Positions 41,884 through 51,745 of a stretch of DNA of 64,000 bases are shown piece after piece. Below the pieces are notes generated by a model. It was not told where the DNA came from. It made no database searches and saw only the letters and a program-made list of their open reading frames with translations. Every line of letters begins with the position of its first letter. Position 1 is the first letter of the stretch. Location: assembly GCA_951812525.1 (NCBI GenBank), contig OX638316.1, positions 372,001-436,000 on the forward strand, written 5' to 3'. This DNA comes from an uncultured Poribacteria bacterium. GTDB lineage: Bacteria; Poribacteria; WGA-4E; WGA-3G. Both the position numbers and the translations under genes were made by a program.

Positions 41884-42942
41884 ATGTTGAAAATCCGATT
41901 CATTTACTTCTATATTTTGATAGCATGCGTCATTCCAGTTACAACTGCTATTGCAGCCGATGAAGGGGCACACGCCGCTGAGTTTCTCAGTCACGGTGTA
42001 GGCGCGCGCGCTTTGGGAATGGGTGGTGCGTTCGTCGCCATCGCTGACGATGCAACTGCTACCTACTGGAACCCCGCCGGGCTAACCAAAGTGAAAAAAC
42101 ACAGTTTTTCCGCCATGTACTCCGATACCTTCAGCACCGGAGATGGCAGCTGGCTAAGCAGAGGCTTGGTCACCTACAATTTCATCAATTACGTCTATCA
42201 AATCGAGGACATCGGCAGCCTCGGTCTGAGTTGGATCCGACTCGGTATTGACGATATACCGCGGACCACCTTCATCGACGTCAACAATAACGGTTTCTTG
42301 GGCGATTTTCAGGACAAAAACGGTAACGGTATTAAAGAAGATGGCGAACCCTATATCGACAAGCCAGAAATCGCCGAGTATTTCAGCAACACCGATAACG
42401 CTTTACTTATCTCTTATGCGCGTCAGGTTCACCCCATGGTAGCCGTTGGTGGCAACCTCAAACTCCTAAATCAATCCATCTTTGAAAACAGCGGAAACGG
42501 TTTCGGTATCGACATCGGACTGATTGCAGAACCCTACAAGGGTCTACGGGTAGGGGCAATGCTATTAGATGCAACAGGCACCCAGATCCGCTGGGACACC
42601 GCCGACAGACCAACGTTCACCCGTACGCGTCGATTCCGATTCGGCGCGGCTTACCACTTTACTGTGCCACGTCTCGGCAAAGGTGCTATCGGCGCAGACC
42701 TTGAAACCGATCAAGCCGATCTTGAGGTAGGTGGCAGCGGTGCTGGGCTCGCCCCACGTATAGGTGCCGAATATTGGCTCTTCAACACCGTTGCACTCCG
42801 CGGCGGCTGGAACGGACATGGACTTTCGGCAGGTGCGGGACTCCGCTTGCGGGTAAATGCCATGTCGTTCTTCATCAATTACGCTTTCAACACCCACACC
42901 CTCGGCGGTTCACAACGCATCTCTGTCTCCGGAGAATTCTAG
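41884..42942 (+). CDS. PorV/PorQ-family outer-membrane protein
   Basis: A 352-aa protein with a signal peptide (ending IAA) and the FadL-like PorV/UPF0164 barrel: HAAEFLSHGVGARALGMGGAFVAIADDATATYWNPAGL is the diagnostic N-terminal block, followed by beta strands to a C-terminal Phe. A Ca-binding-like loop (DVNNNGF, DKNGNGIKEDGEP) lies near residue 138. PorV carries type IX secretion substrates to their attachment complex; the three downstream proteins have or had matching C-terminal domains, which supports a linked role. Confidence 0.85.
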   Translation: MLKIRFIYFYILIACVIPVTTAIAADEGAHAAEFLSHGVGARALGMGGAFVAIADDATATYWNPAGLTKVKKHSFSAMYSDTFSTGDGSWLSRGLVTYNFINYVYQIEDIGSLGLSWIRLGIDDIPRTTFIDVNNNGFLGDFQDKNGNGIKEDGEPYIDKPEIAEYFSNTDNALLISYARQVHPMVAVGGNLKLLNQSIFENSGNGFGIDIGLIAEPYKGLRVGAMLLDATGTQIRWDTADRPTFTRTRRFRFGAAYHFTVPRLGKGAIGADLETDQADLEVGGSGAGLAPRIGAEYWLFNTVALRGGWNGHGLSAGAGLRLRVNAMSFFINYAFNTHTLGGSQRISVSGEF

Positions 42943-43205
42943 CTCAGCCTAATATCTCACGACGCTAATAGAAACCTACCAAGACAGAACTTCACATTTC
43001 AAAGTGGACCGACAATCATAAAATCCACTATATTTATGAAGTCCGCCCTACAGATTTAATTTGGTCTCTAAGCGAAAATAAATCTATTACTGATTGATAT
43101 GTTTTAACATATTTGAATGGGTAATTTTGTTACGTAGAGACTCAGGCTAACTATAGCATGACACTTTGAGGTGCTCAACCAAAACCGATCAAAAGGAACT
43201 TTAGA

Positions 43206-45662
43206 ATGCGATTCACACGTTTTTTTGTCGTGGCAATTGTTTTGCTGCAGTTTGTCCCCTTCACTTTTGCCCAAAATGTCACTATCCTTGACCATGGCGG
43301 TGCCATTCAATCGGTAGCGTTCTCGCCAGTGGATAACTCTCTTATTGCCAGCGCAGGTGGGCATAACACCATCAAACTGTGGGACTTGCGGGATAATACT
43401 GTGAAAGACCTCACGGGTCACAGGGACAAAGTAAATTCGGTGGCATTCTCTCCAGATGGCAAGTTGCTTATGAGTGGGAGTGAAGACAGCACCATTAAAA
43501 TATGGAATGTTTCACAGTGGCAAAATATTGAGACGCATGAACCTATAACAATCCGAATGCCTTTCCCAGTCCACACAGTAGCATTTCACCCCGATGGGCA
43601 ACTGCTCGCTACCTCTGGTGGACATGTAAAGATCCTGGATATCACCAGTCAGACTGAGATTGCCATGCTTCAACACGACGACTGGGTGTGGACACTCGCT
43701 TTTTCAATCGATGGCAGTTACCTCGCCACAGATGACGGCGTAGGAACCACCGTGAAAGTCTGGGACATCCAAGAAAAACAAATTACCAAGACCTTAGAAG
43801 GGCATACTTCAGACATCAACTTTGTTAAGTTTTCCCCGGACGACCAGACCTTAGCGAGTTCCTCGTGGGGTGGAGAAATCAAGTTGTGGGATGTCTCAAA
43901 TTGGGAACTCCTTGGCACTCTTCATACCAATGGAACCGTTGCCATCGATTTCTCCTCTGATGGAAAAACGCTCGCCAGTGGTGGATTGGAAGAAGTAACG
44001 CTCTGGTCTGTTGCCAGTGGTGAAAAGATAGCCACGTTGCAAGGACACACAGGTTGGATTAGAGGCGTTGCGTTTTCCTCCGACGGTACAACTCTCGCCA
44101 GCGGCGGTGAAGGTGGCATGGTCCGCGTCCAGGACATAAACGCACATTTAGAATCAACACACCCACGAAACATTGTACGCCTCATCTACTTTCTACCAAG
44201 CGACCGCTCGCCTCAACCCGATATAGACGAAAAATTCGATAAGTTGATAAAAGAAGCGCAACAGATTTTCGCTGGACAGATGGACTACTATGGGTTCGGT
44301 AGAAAAACTTTTCAGTTTGAAACCGATGCAACCGGTAGGGCAGTTGTCCATCATGTGAGAGGTAAGTTCAAAGACGAATATTATCATAATCAAGCTGGAA
44401 AGGTCTGGGAAGAAACTGACGAATATTTCGACAGATCTACCAACATCTATCTCGCTGCCTTAGATACCAGCACTGAAATTCTTGATGGTTTCGCGTGTGG
44501 TTACGGTGGTCCAGATGGTGCTTTCGGCGGAACAGTCCTCATTCCTGCCTCAGGTTGGTGCTTTGAAGAACCTGATGTGACTATTCATGAACTCGGACAT
44601 GCTTTTGGATTGGGACACGACTTTCGTAACAATTTGAAGCCTTGGATAGATTTATACAGTACTGAACCCATGACTACCTCTCCGTGTGCTGCCGAATGGT
44701 TAGATGCACATCGCTACTTCAACACCCATCAGACCTATTTCAATAAACCAACAACGATTGAAATGGGCGTACCTGGCTCAGATGATATGCGTCTCCGCTT
44801 TAAAATAACCGACGCTGATGGTCTCCATCAAGCGCAATTATTTACAACAGTTGAGTACTTAAACGGTCATGATTTAAGCATACTTGATTGCCAATCCTTA
44901 GAAGGAAGCAGCAACATTGTCGAATTTGTCCCTGCCCCATTGACACTGAGAGCTGATTCTGTCCCTCTTCAAGTTGTAGAAGGCTCTGTAACCCTTCGCG
45001 TTATAGATGTGCATGGAAACTTCACATACAAGGAATTCGTAATCACTGCGCCGGAGGATATAAATGGAGATAGTAGAGTTAATATTCAGGATTTGGTATT
45101 AGTTGCCTCTAATTTCGGACAAACTGGACTTAATCGTTCAGATGTGAACGGAGACGATGTTGTAAATATCACAGACCTCGTTTTAGTTGCCAGTGCTTTG
45201 GGTAATGCTGCGGCAGCACCTTCTGCATGGCATCGCGATCTGGGAATCACGCCTACACGGGCAGATGTGCAACAGTGGCTACGTGAAGCGCGACAAATGA
45301 ACCTGGCAGATGCCACATTTCAGCGCGGCATCTTGGTCTTAGAACAACTCCTTATGGCATTGACGCCAAAAGAAACGGCTCTGCTTCCTAACTATCCGAA
45401 TCCATTTAACCCAGAGACATGGATACCCTATCAGTTAGCGGAGTCTACAAATGTCAGCATTTCTGTTTATACTTCTGACGGAAAGTTAGTTCGGACACTT
45501 GCATTGGGACATCAGCCGACGGGCATCTATGAATCTCGGAGCCGCGCGGCGCATTGGGACGGACGGAATGCAGTCGGTGAACCCGTTGCGAGCGGTGTTT
45601 ATTTCTATACACTCACGGCAGGTGATTTCACAGCAACACGGAAAATGCTGATTCGGAAGTGA
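43206..45662 (+). CDS. WD40 - metzincin protease - dockerin - T9SS-type CTD fusion, copy 1
   Basis: An 818-aa secreted protein: signal peptide (1-22), WD40 propeller (about 27-320; repeats such as VNSVAFSPDGKLLMSGSEDS), a metalloprotease with zinc site H461-ELGHAFGLGHD (HExxHxxGxxH/D) and a Met-turn candidate EPMTT, a type I dockerin pair (DINGDSRVNIQDLVLVASNF at 618 and DVNGDDVVNITDLVLVASAL at 646), then the FlgD-like C-terminal domain (LLPNYPNPFNPETWIPYQL at 726) ending TRKMLIRK. AAGGAA lies 6 nt before the ATG. First of three tandem paralogues; WD40 propellers are unusual in exported proteases. Confidence 0.93.
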   Translation: MRFTRFFVVAIVLLQFVPFTFAQNVTILDHGGAIQSVAFSPVDNSLIASAGGHNTIKLWDLRDNTVKDLTGHRDKVNSVAFSPDGKLLMSGSEDSTIKIWNVSQWQNIETHEPITIRMPFPVHTVAFHPDGQLLATSGGHVKILDITSQTEIAMLQHDDWVWTLAFSIDGSYLATDDGVGTTVKVWDIQEKQITKTLEGHTSDINFVKFSPDDQTLASSSWGGEIKLWDVSNWELLGTLHTNGTVAIDFSSDGKTLASGGLEEVTLWSVASGEKIATLQGHTGWIRGVAFSSDGTTLASGGEGGMVRVQDINAHLESTHPRNIVRLIYFLPSDRSPQPDIDEKFDKLIKEAQQIFAGQMDYYGFGRKTFQFETDATGRAVVHHVRGKFKDEYYHNQAGKVWEETDEYFDRSTNIYLAALDTSTEILDGFACGYGGPDGAFGGTVLIPASGWCFEEPDVTIHELGHAFGLGHDFRNNLKPWIDLYSTEPMTTSPCAAEWLDAHRYFNTHQTYFNKPTTIEMGVPGSDDMRLRFKITDADGLHQAQLFTTVEYLNGHDLSILDCQSLEGSSNIVEFVPAPLTLRADSVPLQVVEGSVTLRVIDVHGNFTYKEFVITAPEDINGDSRVNIQDLVLVASNFGQTGLNRSDVNGDDVVNITDLVLVASALGNAAAAPSAWHRDLGITPTRADVQQWLREARQMNLADATFQRGILVLEQLLMALTPKETALLPNYPNPFNPETWIPYQLAESTNVSISVYTSDGKLVRTLALGHQPTGIYESRSRAAHWDGRNAVGEPVASGVYFYTLTAGDFTATRKMLIRK

Positions 45663-45702
45663 CGTTTTCACATCACAGACACCCGTTTTCGTATTTTTGT
45701 TT

Positions 45703-45744
45703 AGTGGCGACTTAGGCTAACAACTGTATAACTAAGTCGCCACT
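45703..45744 (+). terminator. Terminator of WD40-protease copy 1
   Basis: AGTGGCGACTTAG (45703) and its exact complement (45732-45744), 13 bp, 16-nt loop, then TTCTATTT. The rest of the 415-nt gap 45663-46077 shows no ORF or repeat that I can support. Confidence 0.75.
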
Positions 45745-46077
45745 TTCTATTTAAATGGCATAGTCTTCACCGTGAAACCATACCAAAACATACTCTTCAT
45801 ATCTTTAGAAAGTCTGATATGAAATAATAACTTGTGTGAACACGGATCACTTCAAGCAAATTGGGAATTGTTGTCTGAGATTCCATTTGATCTACAAACC
45901 AAATTACGATATAATTAGCTATATCAAGATGCCTAATTCACATTTACTACGATTAGCAACATACTGTCTTTCAACAACAGATTTTTAAGAGTAATTGCAC
46001 CTTGTCTCAGTAGCAACTTAGAAGACAACATAATACTTTGTGATACAAACCAGAATTTATCCAAAAGAAACTTCAGC

Positions 46078-47904
46078 ATGCGACTCACACCTTTATTTTT
46101 CGTTGCAGTTACCTTATGGCATTTTTCCTCCTTCATTCTCGCACAAGATGTCACGGTCCTTGACCATGGCGGTGCTATTCAATCGGTAGCGTTCTCTCCA
46201 GTGGATAATTCCGTTCTTGCAAGTGCCGGCGGACACAACATTATCAAACTGCGGAATTTGCGAGAGAATACTGTGAAAGATCTCAACGCCCATAAGGATA
46301 AAGCCAATTCGGTGGCATTCTCTCCAGATGGCAAATTGCTCGTGAGTGGAAGTGAAGATAGCACCATTAAAATATGGGATGTTTCACAGTGGCAAAATAT
46401 TGAGGCGCATGAACCTATAACAATCCGAATGCCTTTTCCAGTCCATACAGTAACATTTCACCCCGATGGGCAACTGCTCGCTACCTCCGGTAGACATGCA
46501 AAGTTATTGGATATCGCCAATCTGGCTGAGATTGCTACACTTCAACACGATAACTGGGTGTGGACAGTCGATTTTTCAACCGATGGCAGTTACCTCGCCA
46601 CAGATGACGGCGTAGGAACCACGGTGAAAGTCTGGGACATCGAAGAAAAACAAATTACCACAATCTTAGAAGGGCATACTTCAGACATCAACTTTGTCAA
46701 GTTTTCGCCCGACGATCAGACGTTAGCGAGTTCCTCGTGGGGTGGAGAAATCAAGTTGTGGGATGTCTCAAGTTGGGAACGCCTCGGCACACTACATACC
46801 GATGGCACCATTGCCATCGATTTCTCTCCTGATGGGCAAACGCTCGCCAGTGGAGGATCGGAAGCGGTAACACTCTGGTCTGTTGCCAGTGGTGAAAAGA
46901 TAGCAACCTTGCAAGGACATACGGGGTGGATTAGAGGCGTTGCGTTTTCCTCCGACGGCTCACTCTTCGCCAGTGGCGGTGAAGGTGGCACGGTCCGCGT
47001 CCAGGACATAAACGCATATTTAGAATCAACACATCCACGAAACATTGTACGCCTCATCTACTTTTTTCCAAGCGACCGCTTCCCTCAACCCGATATAGAC
47101 GAAAAATTCGATAAGTTGATAAAAGAAGCGCAACAGATTTTCGCTGGACAGATGGACTACTATGGGTTCGGTAGAAAAACATTTACTTTTGAAACCGATG
47201 CAACCGGTAGGGCAGTTGTCCATCATGTGAGAGGTAAGTTCAAAGACGAATATTATCATAATCAAGCCGGAAAGGTCTGGGAAGAAACTGACGAGTATTT
47301 CGACAGATCTACCAACATCTATCTCGCTGCCTTAGATACCAGCACTGAAATTCTTGATGGTTTCGCGTGTGGTTACGGTGGCCCAGATGGTGCTTTCGGC
47401 GGAACAGTACTCATTCCTGCCTCAGGTCCGTGCTTTGAAGAAATTGATGTAACTGTCCATGAACTCGGACATGCTTTTGGATTAGGACACGATTTTCGCA
47501 ATGAATTGAAACCGTGGATAGATTTATACAGTACCGAACCGATGACGACTTCTCCATGTGCTGCCGAATGGTTAGATGCACATCGCTACTTCAACACCCA
47601 TCAGACCTACTTCAATGAAACGACAACCATTGAAATGTTGCCGCCTGACTTAAATAGTCCTCTGGGGGTCCACCTCCACTTTAAAATAGACGACTTCGAT
47701 GGCCTCCATCAAGCACAACTATTCTCTAAAGTTGAATACGAGAACTACTCAGAACCCGGAATACTCGATTGTAAATCCTTAGATGACAGCAGCAACACTA
47801 TTGAATTTGTCACAGACCAATTAACATCAAAAACTGATTCCGTAACCCTTCGGGTTATAGACGTGTATGGAAACTTCACAGAGAAGGTATTCCCAATCAA
47901 CTAA
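46078..47904 (+). CDS. WD40 - metzincin protease, copy 2, lacking dockerin and CTD
   Basis: A 608-aa paralogue nearly identical to copy 1 in the WD40 and protease parts, including H461-ELGHAFGLGHD. It stops right after VTLRVIDVYGNFTEKVFPIN, where copy 1 continues into dockerin and CTD. The leader has AAGAAAC where copy 1 has AAGGAAC, so the Shine-Dalgarno is damaged. A remnant of the CTD persists after the stop. With no sorting domain it should not be handled by type IX secretion, so it is probably decaying or retained in the periplasm. Confidence 0.88.
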   Translation: MRLTPLFFVAVTLWHFSSFILAQDVTVLDHGGAIQSVAFSPVDNSVLASAGGHNIIKLRNLRENTVKDLNAHKDKANSVAFSPDGKLLVSGSEDSTIKIWDVSQWQNIEAHEPITIRMPFPVHTVTFHPDGQLLATSGRHAKLLDIANLAEIATLQHDNWVWTVDFSTDGSYLATDDGVGTTVKVWDIEEKQITTILEGHTSDINFVKFSPDDQTLASSSWGGEIKLWDVSSWERLGTLHTDGTIAIDFSPDGQTLASGGSEAVTLWSVASGEKIATLQGHTGWIRGVAFSSDGSLFASGGEGGTVRVQDINAYLESTHPRNIVRLIYFFPSDRFPQPDIDEKFDKLIKEAQQIFAGQMDYYGFGRKTFTFETDATGRAVVHHVRGKFKDEYYHNQAGKVWEETDEYFDRSTNIYLAALDTSTEILDGFACGYGGPDGAFGGTVLIPASGPCFEEIDVTVHELGHAFGLGHDFRNELKPWIDLYSTEPMTTSPCAAEWLDAHRYFNTHQTYFNETTTIEMLPPDLNSPLGVHLHFKIDDFDGLHQAQLFSKVEYENYSEPGILDCKSLDDSSNTIEFVTDQLTSKTDSVTLRVIDVYGNFTEKVFPIN

Positions 47905-47914
47905 CCACCACAGG

Positions 47915-47994
47915 AAATTTGGTGGCGGTGCCTATTGCTACACACTCACAGCAGAAGATTTCGCTGCCACGCCATAGATGGGCATTCAGAAATA
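47915..47994 (+). pseudogene. Remnant of the lost C-terminal domain of copy 2
   Basis: In one frame this reads GGAYCYTLTAEDFAATP, stop, MGIQK, stop, matching the end of copies 1 and 3 (SGVYFYTLTAGDFTATRKMLIRK). A deletion of about 600 nt joined the protease end to this fragment. Confidence 0.75.
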
Positions 47995-48059
47995 ATAGTT
48001 CTCCAGAAAAGTAGATCAATCTACCCGCTGCCGTTCGTCAATTGAGAGGAGACGCTGAC

Positions 48060-50540
48060 GTGCAATTCAGGTGCGTATTTTTTGCCATAATTGCCACACT
48101 AAATTTTCTACCTGCAAGTTTCGCCCAAGATCCCATTGTTCTTGAGCACGGTGGTGCTGTTCAAGCGGTCGAATTTTCTCCTGTGAATGCATCGCTTTTT
48201 GCCAGTGCAGGTGGAGATAACACCATTAAACTATGGAATTTAGAAGACGACACCGTAACAACGTTCAGAGGACACGCCGGACAAATCAATGCTGTAGCAT
48301 TTTCCCCGAATGGACAGCTCCTCGCAAGCGGTGGTGATGATTGGACTTTCAAATTGTGGAATATCCCGCAGCAACAACACATCGCGACCTTAGAACATAT
48401 TACGAACCGAAATCGATCACAAGTCAAAGGCGTTGCATTTTCTCCCGATGGACAGTTGCTTGCGAGTGCCGGACATCTGGGTGTTAAATTATGGGATGTC
48501 AATAACCAGACAGAGATAGCAAACCTTCACCACGACGGTTGGGTGTTTACATCAGCCTTTTCGCCTAATGGGAAAACCCTTGCTACTGGAGACAATGCGG
48601 GTACAGTAAGGATTTGGGATGTTCAGACTCGGCAAGTCATCGCACAACTTGAAGGCGATACGGTTACGGTGTATGCTGTCAAATTTTCATCGGATGGCAG
48701 AACTTTCGCAACAGCGGGTTATCACGGTACAATCAAGATATGGTCTGTCTCAGATTGGGGACTTCTTGGCACACTTGAGAATAGAGGCACGGTTCACACC
48801 CTCGATTTCTCACCCGATGGAAAAGCACTTGCCAGCACAGGACATTCGGTGGTAACCCTCTGGTCTGTCGAAAGTGGCACAGAGATCGCTTCGCTCACTG
48901 GACACTCCGACTGGGTCCGCGGGGTCGCATTCGCACCGAACGGAAACACCGTCGTCAGTGGTGGCGATGATGGCACAGTCCGCCTCCAGAACACAGAATC
49001 CTACTTACAGACACTACAACAACGAGAGATGGTTCGAATTATCTACTTCCTTCCACGGAACCGTCTACCGCAATCAAATATCAACACAAAACTCGATACA
49101 TTAATAAAGGATACACAAGCGTTTTATGCCGATCAGATGCAAAACCGTGGATTCGGCAGAAAAACTTTTACCTTTGAAACAGGTACAACCGGTAAAGCAG
49201 CGGTATATCGTATGAACGGAAAATTCACCGACCGCTACTATCACACTGAAACCATTAGCAAAATTATGGAAGAGGTCAATGAAGAATTTGATATATCAAA
49301 GAACATTTATCTCATCGTCGCAGATATTAGTAATGAAGTGATTGAGGGTGAAAATACGTGCGGAATAGGCGGCGGCAGTTGGGAAGGCATTGAAGCGGGA
49401 ATGCAGCGGAGAGACCTTGGTGGACATGCAATCATTCCTGCCTCTGGTATGTGTTTTAGCATTAATGTCACTGCCCATGAGTTGGGGCACACGTTCGGAT
49501 TGGAACACGATTTCCGAAGCGACACCTACCTTATGTCTTACGGCACGACCTCTGACCAGTTGTCCCACTGTGCTACTGAATGGTTAAATGCCCACCGTTA
49601 CTTTAACGCAAGCCAAACCTCATTTAATGAACCTACAACGATTGAAATGCTTACACCCTTCGCGCTGCCACCAAACGTAATCCGTTTTCGTTTTGAAGTT
49701 ACCGATGCCGATGGTCCCCACCAAGCCCAACTACTTATCCCAACCACTATTCGCGACTTAGCTACCGGGTCTAAGCTGCACAGATGCAAATCCTTAAACG
49801 GTGAGTCTCAGCGGATTGAATTCACGACCACCGAATTAAAAAGCGGCACCGCAACGCAAGTAGTGCTTCAGGTTATCGATGTGCATGGAAACATCACACG
49901 GCAAACATATCCGCTCGGCGCAAACGACATAGCAAATGTGGATGTCAACAATGATGGTAATATCGATATAACTGACTTGGTCCTGGTTGCATCCCATTTC
50001 CACACAGCTGCTGTCCGCGGTGCAAAACCAAACCCGGATGTCAATAAAGATGGCTTCGTAGATCGTGAAGACTTACTATTGGTTGTCGATGCCCTCGAGT
50101 CTGAGGAAAATATCTCTGCTGCACCTGTCTTAGCAACAGAAAACCTACAACATTGGATCTTTGCAGCAAAACAATATGATCTTGGAGATCCCACCTTTCA
50201 AAGAGGCATCGCCGTGTTAGAGCAACTTCTAATGCCGTCCCACCCAACAGAAACAGCGTTACTACCCAACTATCCGAATCCCTTCAACCCAGAAACATGG
50301 ATACCCTATCATCTGGCAAAATCTACCGATGTTAGCATCTCTATCTATGCGGCGGATGGGAAATTAGTTCGGTCGATGCACTTGGGATATCAGGCGGTGG
50401 GCACTTATGAATCCCGTAGCCGTGCGGCGTATTGGGATGGTAGAAATGAATTTGGTGAACCTGTGGCGAGTGGGATCTATTTCTATACACTTTCTGCAGG
50501 AAACTTTGTAGCAACTCGGAAAATGCTGATTCGGAAGTAA
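48060..50540 (+). CDS. WD40 - metzincin protease - dockerin - T9SS-type CTD fusion, copy 3
   Basis: An 826-aa protein starting at GTG 48060 (GAGAGGAG 9 nt upstream; a TTG at 48042 is in frame but unlikely). Signal peptide ends SFAQ. WD40 propeller (about 28-330), protease with H473-ELGHTFGLEHD and a clear Met-turn YLMSYG, dockerin pair (DVNNDGNIDITDLVLVASHF at 628; DVNKDGFVDREDLLLVV at 660) and CTD from LLPNYPNPFNPETWIPYHL (734) to TRKMLIRK. More divergent than copies 1 and 2, so the older duplicate. Confidence 0.93.
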   Translation: MQFRCVFFAIIATLNFLPASFAQDPIVLEHGGAVQAVEFSPVNASLFASAGGDNTIKLWNLEDDTVTTFRGHAGQINAVAFSPNGQLLASGGDDWTFKLWNIPQQQHIATLEHITNRNRSQVKGVAFSPDGQLLASAGHLGVKLWDVNNQTEIANLHHDGWVFTSAFSPNGKTLATGDNAGTVRIWDVQTRQVIAQLEGDTVTVYAVKFSSDGRTFATAGYHGTIKIWSVSDWGLLGTLENRGTVHTLDFSPDGKALASTGHSVVTLWSVESGTEIASLTGHSDWVRGVAFAPNGNTVVSGGDDGTVRLQNTESYLQTLQQREMVRIIYFLPRNRLPQSNINTKLDTLIKDTQAFYADQMQNRGFGRKTFTFETGTTGKAAVYRMNGKFTDRYYHTETISKIMEEVNEEFDISKNIYLIVADISNEVIEGENTCGIGGGSWEGIEAGMQRRDLGGHAIIPASGMCFSINVTAHELGHTFGLEHDFRSDTYLMSYGTTSDQLSHCATEWLNAHRYFNASQTSFNEPTTIEMLTPFALPPNVIRFRFEVTDADGPHQAQLLIPTTIRDLATGSKLHRCKSLNGESQRIEFTTTELKSGTATQVVLQVIDVHGNITRQTYPLGANDIANVDVNNDGNIDITDLVLVASHFHTAAVRGAKPNPDVNKDGFVDREDLLLVVDALESEENISAAPVLATENLQHWIFAAKQYDLGDPTFQRGIAVLEQLLMPSHPTETALLPNYPNPFNPETWIPYHLAKSTDVSISIYAADGKLVRSMHLGYQAVGTYESRSRAAYWDGRNEFGEPVASGIYFYTLSAGNFVATRKMLIRK

Positions 50541-50549
50541 TCTTTTTTT

Positions 50550-51743
50550 CTACAAACTCCCCTGTTCAAAAACCGCATCTGTCCCTACTTCAATCCGAAC
50601 TGGGGCTAAGTAGGGTCGGATAGCTTCGGTATCCACACACACACCAAGTCCTGGAAGATCCTTCACTCGAACCATCCCGTCTGATTCGACTGGAAACGGG
50701 TCTGCTATCAAACGTTGTGATAACTCCGATCCCGCTGCCGGATACTCCAACAGGTTAAAATCAGAGTTCGTTGCAAAGACGTGAAGTGAAGCAGCAAGAC
50801 TCAGGTGGCTCTTAAACGTGTGGTTGACGTACTGAATACCGCGCTGTTCTGCGAGTTGACGGACCTTAAAAGAAGGCATAATCCCACCGATGCGTCCGGC
50901 ATCAATCTGCACAAACTGGATACCGCCATGCACAATGAGGTCTTCCGCCATTCGATAGATGTTTGATCCTTCACCAGCGGCGATTGGAACGCTCGGACGC
51001 TTTTGTGTAAGCGCGCCGTAGGCATCGACAGCATCGGGAGCAAGCGGCTCTTCCAACCACGTCGGAGAAAATTGTGCAAACGCCTCGGCACGCTGATAAG
51101 CCGTTTCATGGTCGGTTCCCCAGACCACACCGGCATCAATCATAATCTGCGCCTCAGCTCCCATACCTTCGCGCGCCGCACGCACAAGCGCAATATCGTT
51201 CGCTTCGTCGAATTTGCCCATCGGTCCCCAACCGAACTTCGCAGCACGATACCCTCGTTCGCGCAACCCCACAGCGATATGGTAAGTTTCTTCCGGTGTG
51301 TCACCGAAAAGGACAGACGCATACGGCAATTTAGGGTGTGGGACATCAGAAGTTCCCGACATCTCGGCGAGGAGGCGGTAAACAGGTTTTCCCAATTTCT
51401 GTCCGACAAGATCCCACAAAGCGATCTCAGCACCGCTATAGGCGTGCTCTATCTGCTGAATGTCCAGTCCATTTCGTAGCACCTTCTCGCTTAGCCGCAC
51501 CACATCATCAGGGCCATCAAGCGTCTCGCCAATTAACGAAGTACGGATATTGATGATATTTCCATGCGACATCGGGCAGCAATAGACAGTCAGACTTACC
51601 AAAGGTGAGGCATCGCATTCTCCCCAACCTTCAAGCCCGGCATCAGTGCGAACTCGCACCAAGAGCGTATCCTGCGTCCCATCAGCCGCTGTTGTGATGT
51701 CAGGCATCCGCAGATAAAACGGATCAACCGCTGTAATTTTCAT
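50550..51743 (-). CDS. Enolase-superfamily (mandelate racemase/muconate lactonizing) enzyme
   Basis: A 397-aa protein. The N-terminal capping domain opens MKITAVDPFYLRMPD. Barrel motifs: GYRAAKFGWG (catalytic Lys), IMIDAGVVWG (Asp ligand), PTWLEEPLAPD (Glu ligand), IAAGEGSNIYR (Glu ligand), VQIDAGRIGG and VNHTFKSHLSLAAS with a His at the position used as general base in mandelate-racemase and glucarate-type members. Likely dehydrates or racemises a sugar acid. ATG is 2 nt after the stop of the upstream membrane-protein gene, suggesting coupling. Confidence 0.93.
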   Translation of the reverse strand: MKITAVDPFYLRMPDITTAADGTQDTLLVRVRTDAGLEGWGECDASPLVSLTVYCCPMSHGNIINIRTSLIGETLDGPDDVVRLSEKVLRNGLDIQQIEHAYSGAEIALWDLVGQKLGKPVYRLLAEMSGTSDVPHPKLPYASVLFGDTPEETYHIAVGLRERGYRAAKFGWGPMGKFDEANDIALVRAAREGMGAEAQIMIDAGVVWGTDHETAYQRAEAFAQFSPTWLEEPLAPDAVDAYGALTQKRPSVPIAAGEGSNIYRMAEDLIVHGGIQFVQIDAGRIGGIMPSFKVRQLAEQRGIQYVNHTFKSHLSLAASLHVFATNSDFNLLEYPAAGSELSQRLIADPFPVESDGMVRVKDLPGLGVCVDTEAIRPYLAPVRIEVGTDAVFEQGSL

Positions 51744-51745
51744 GC

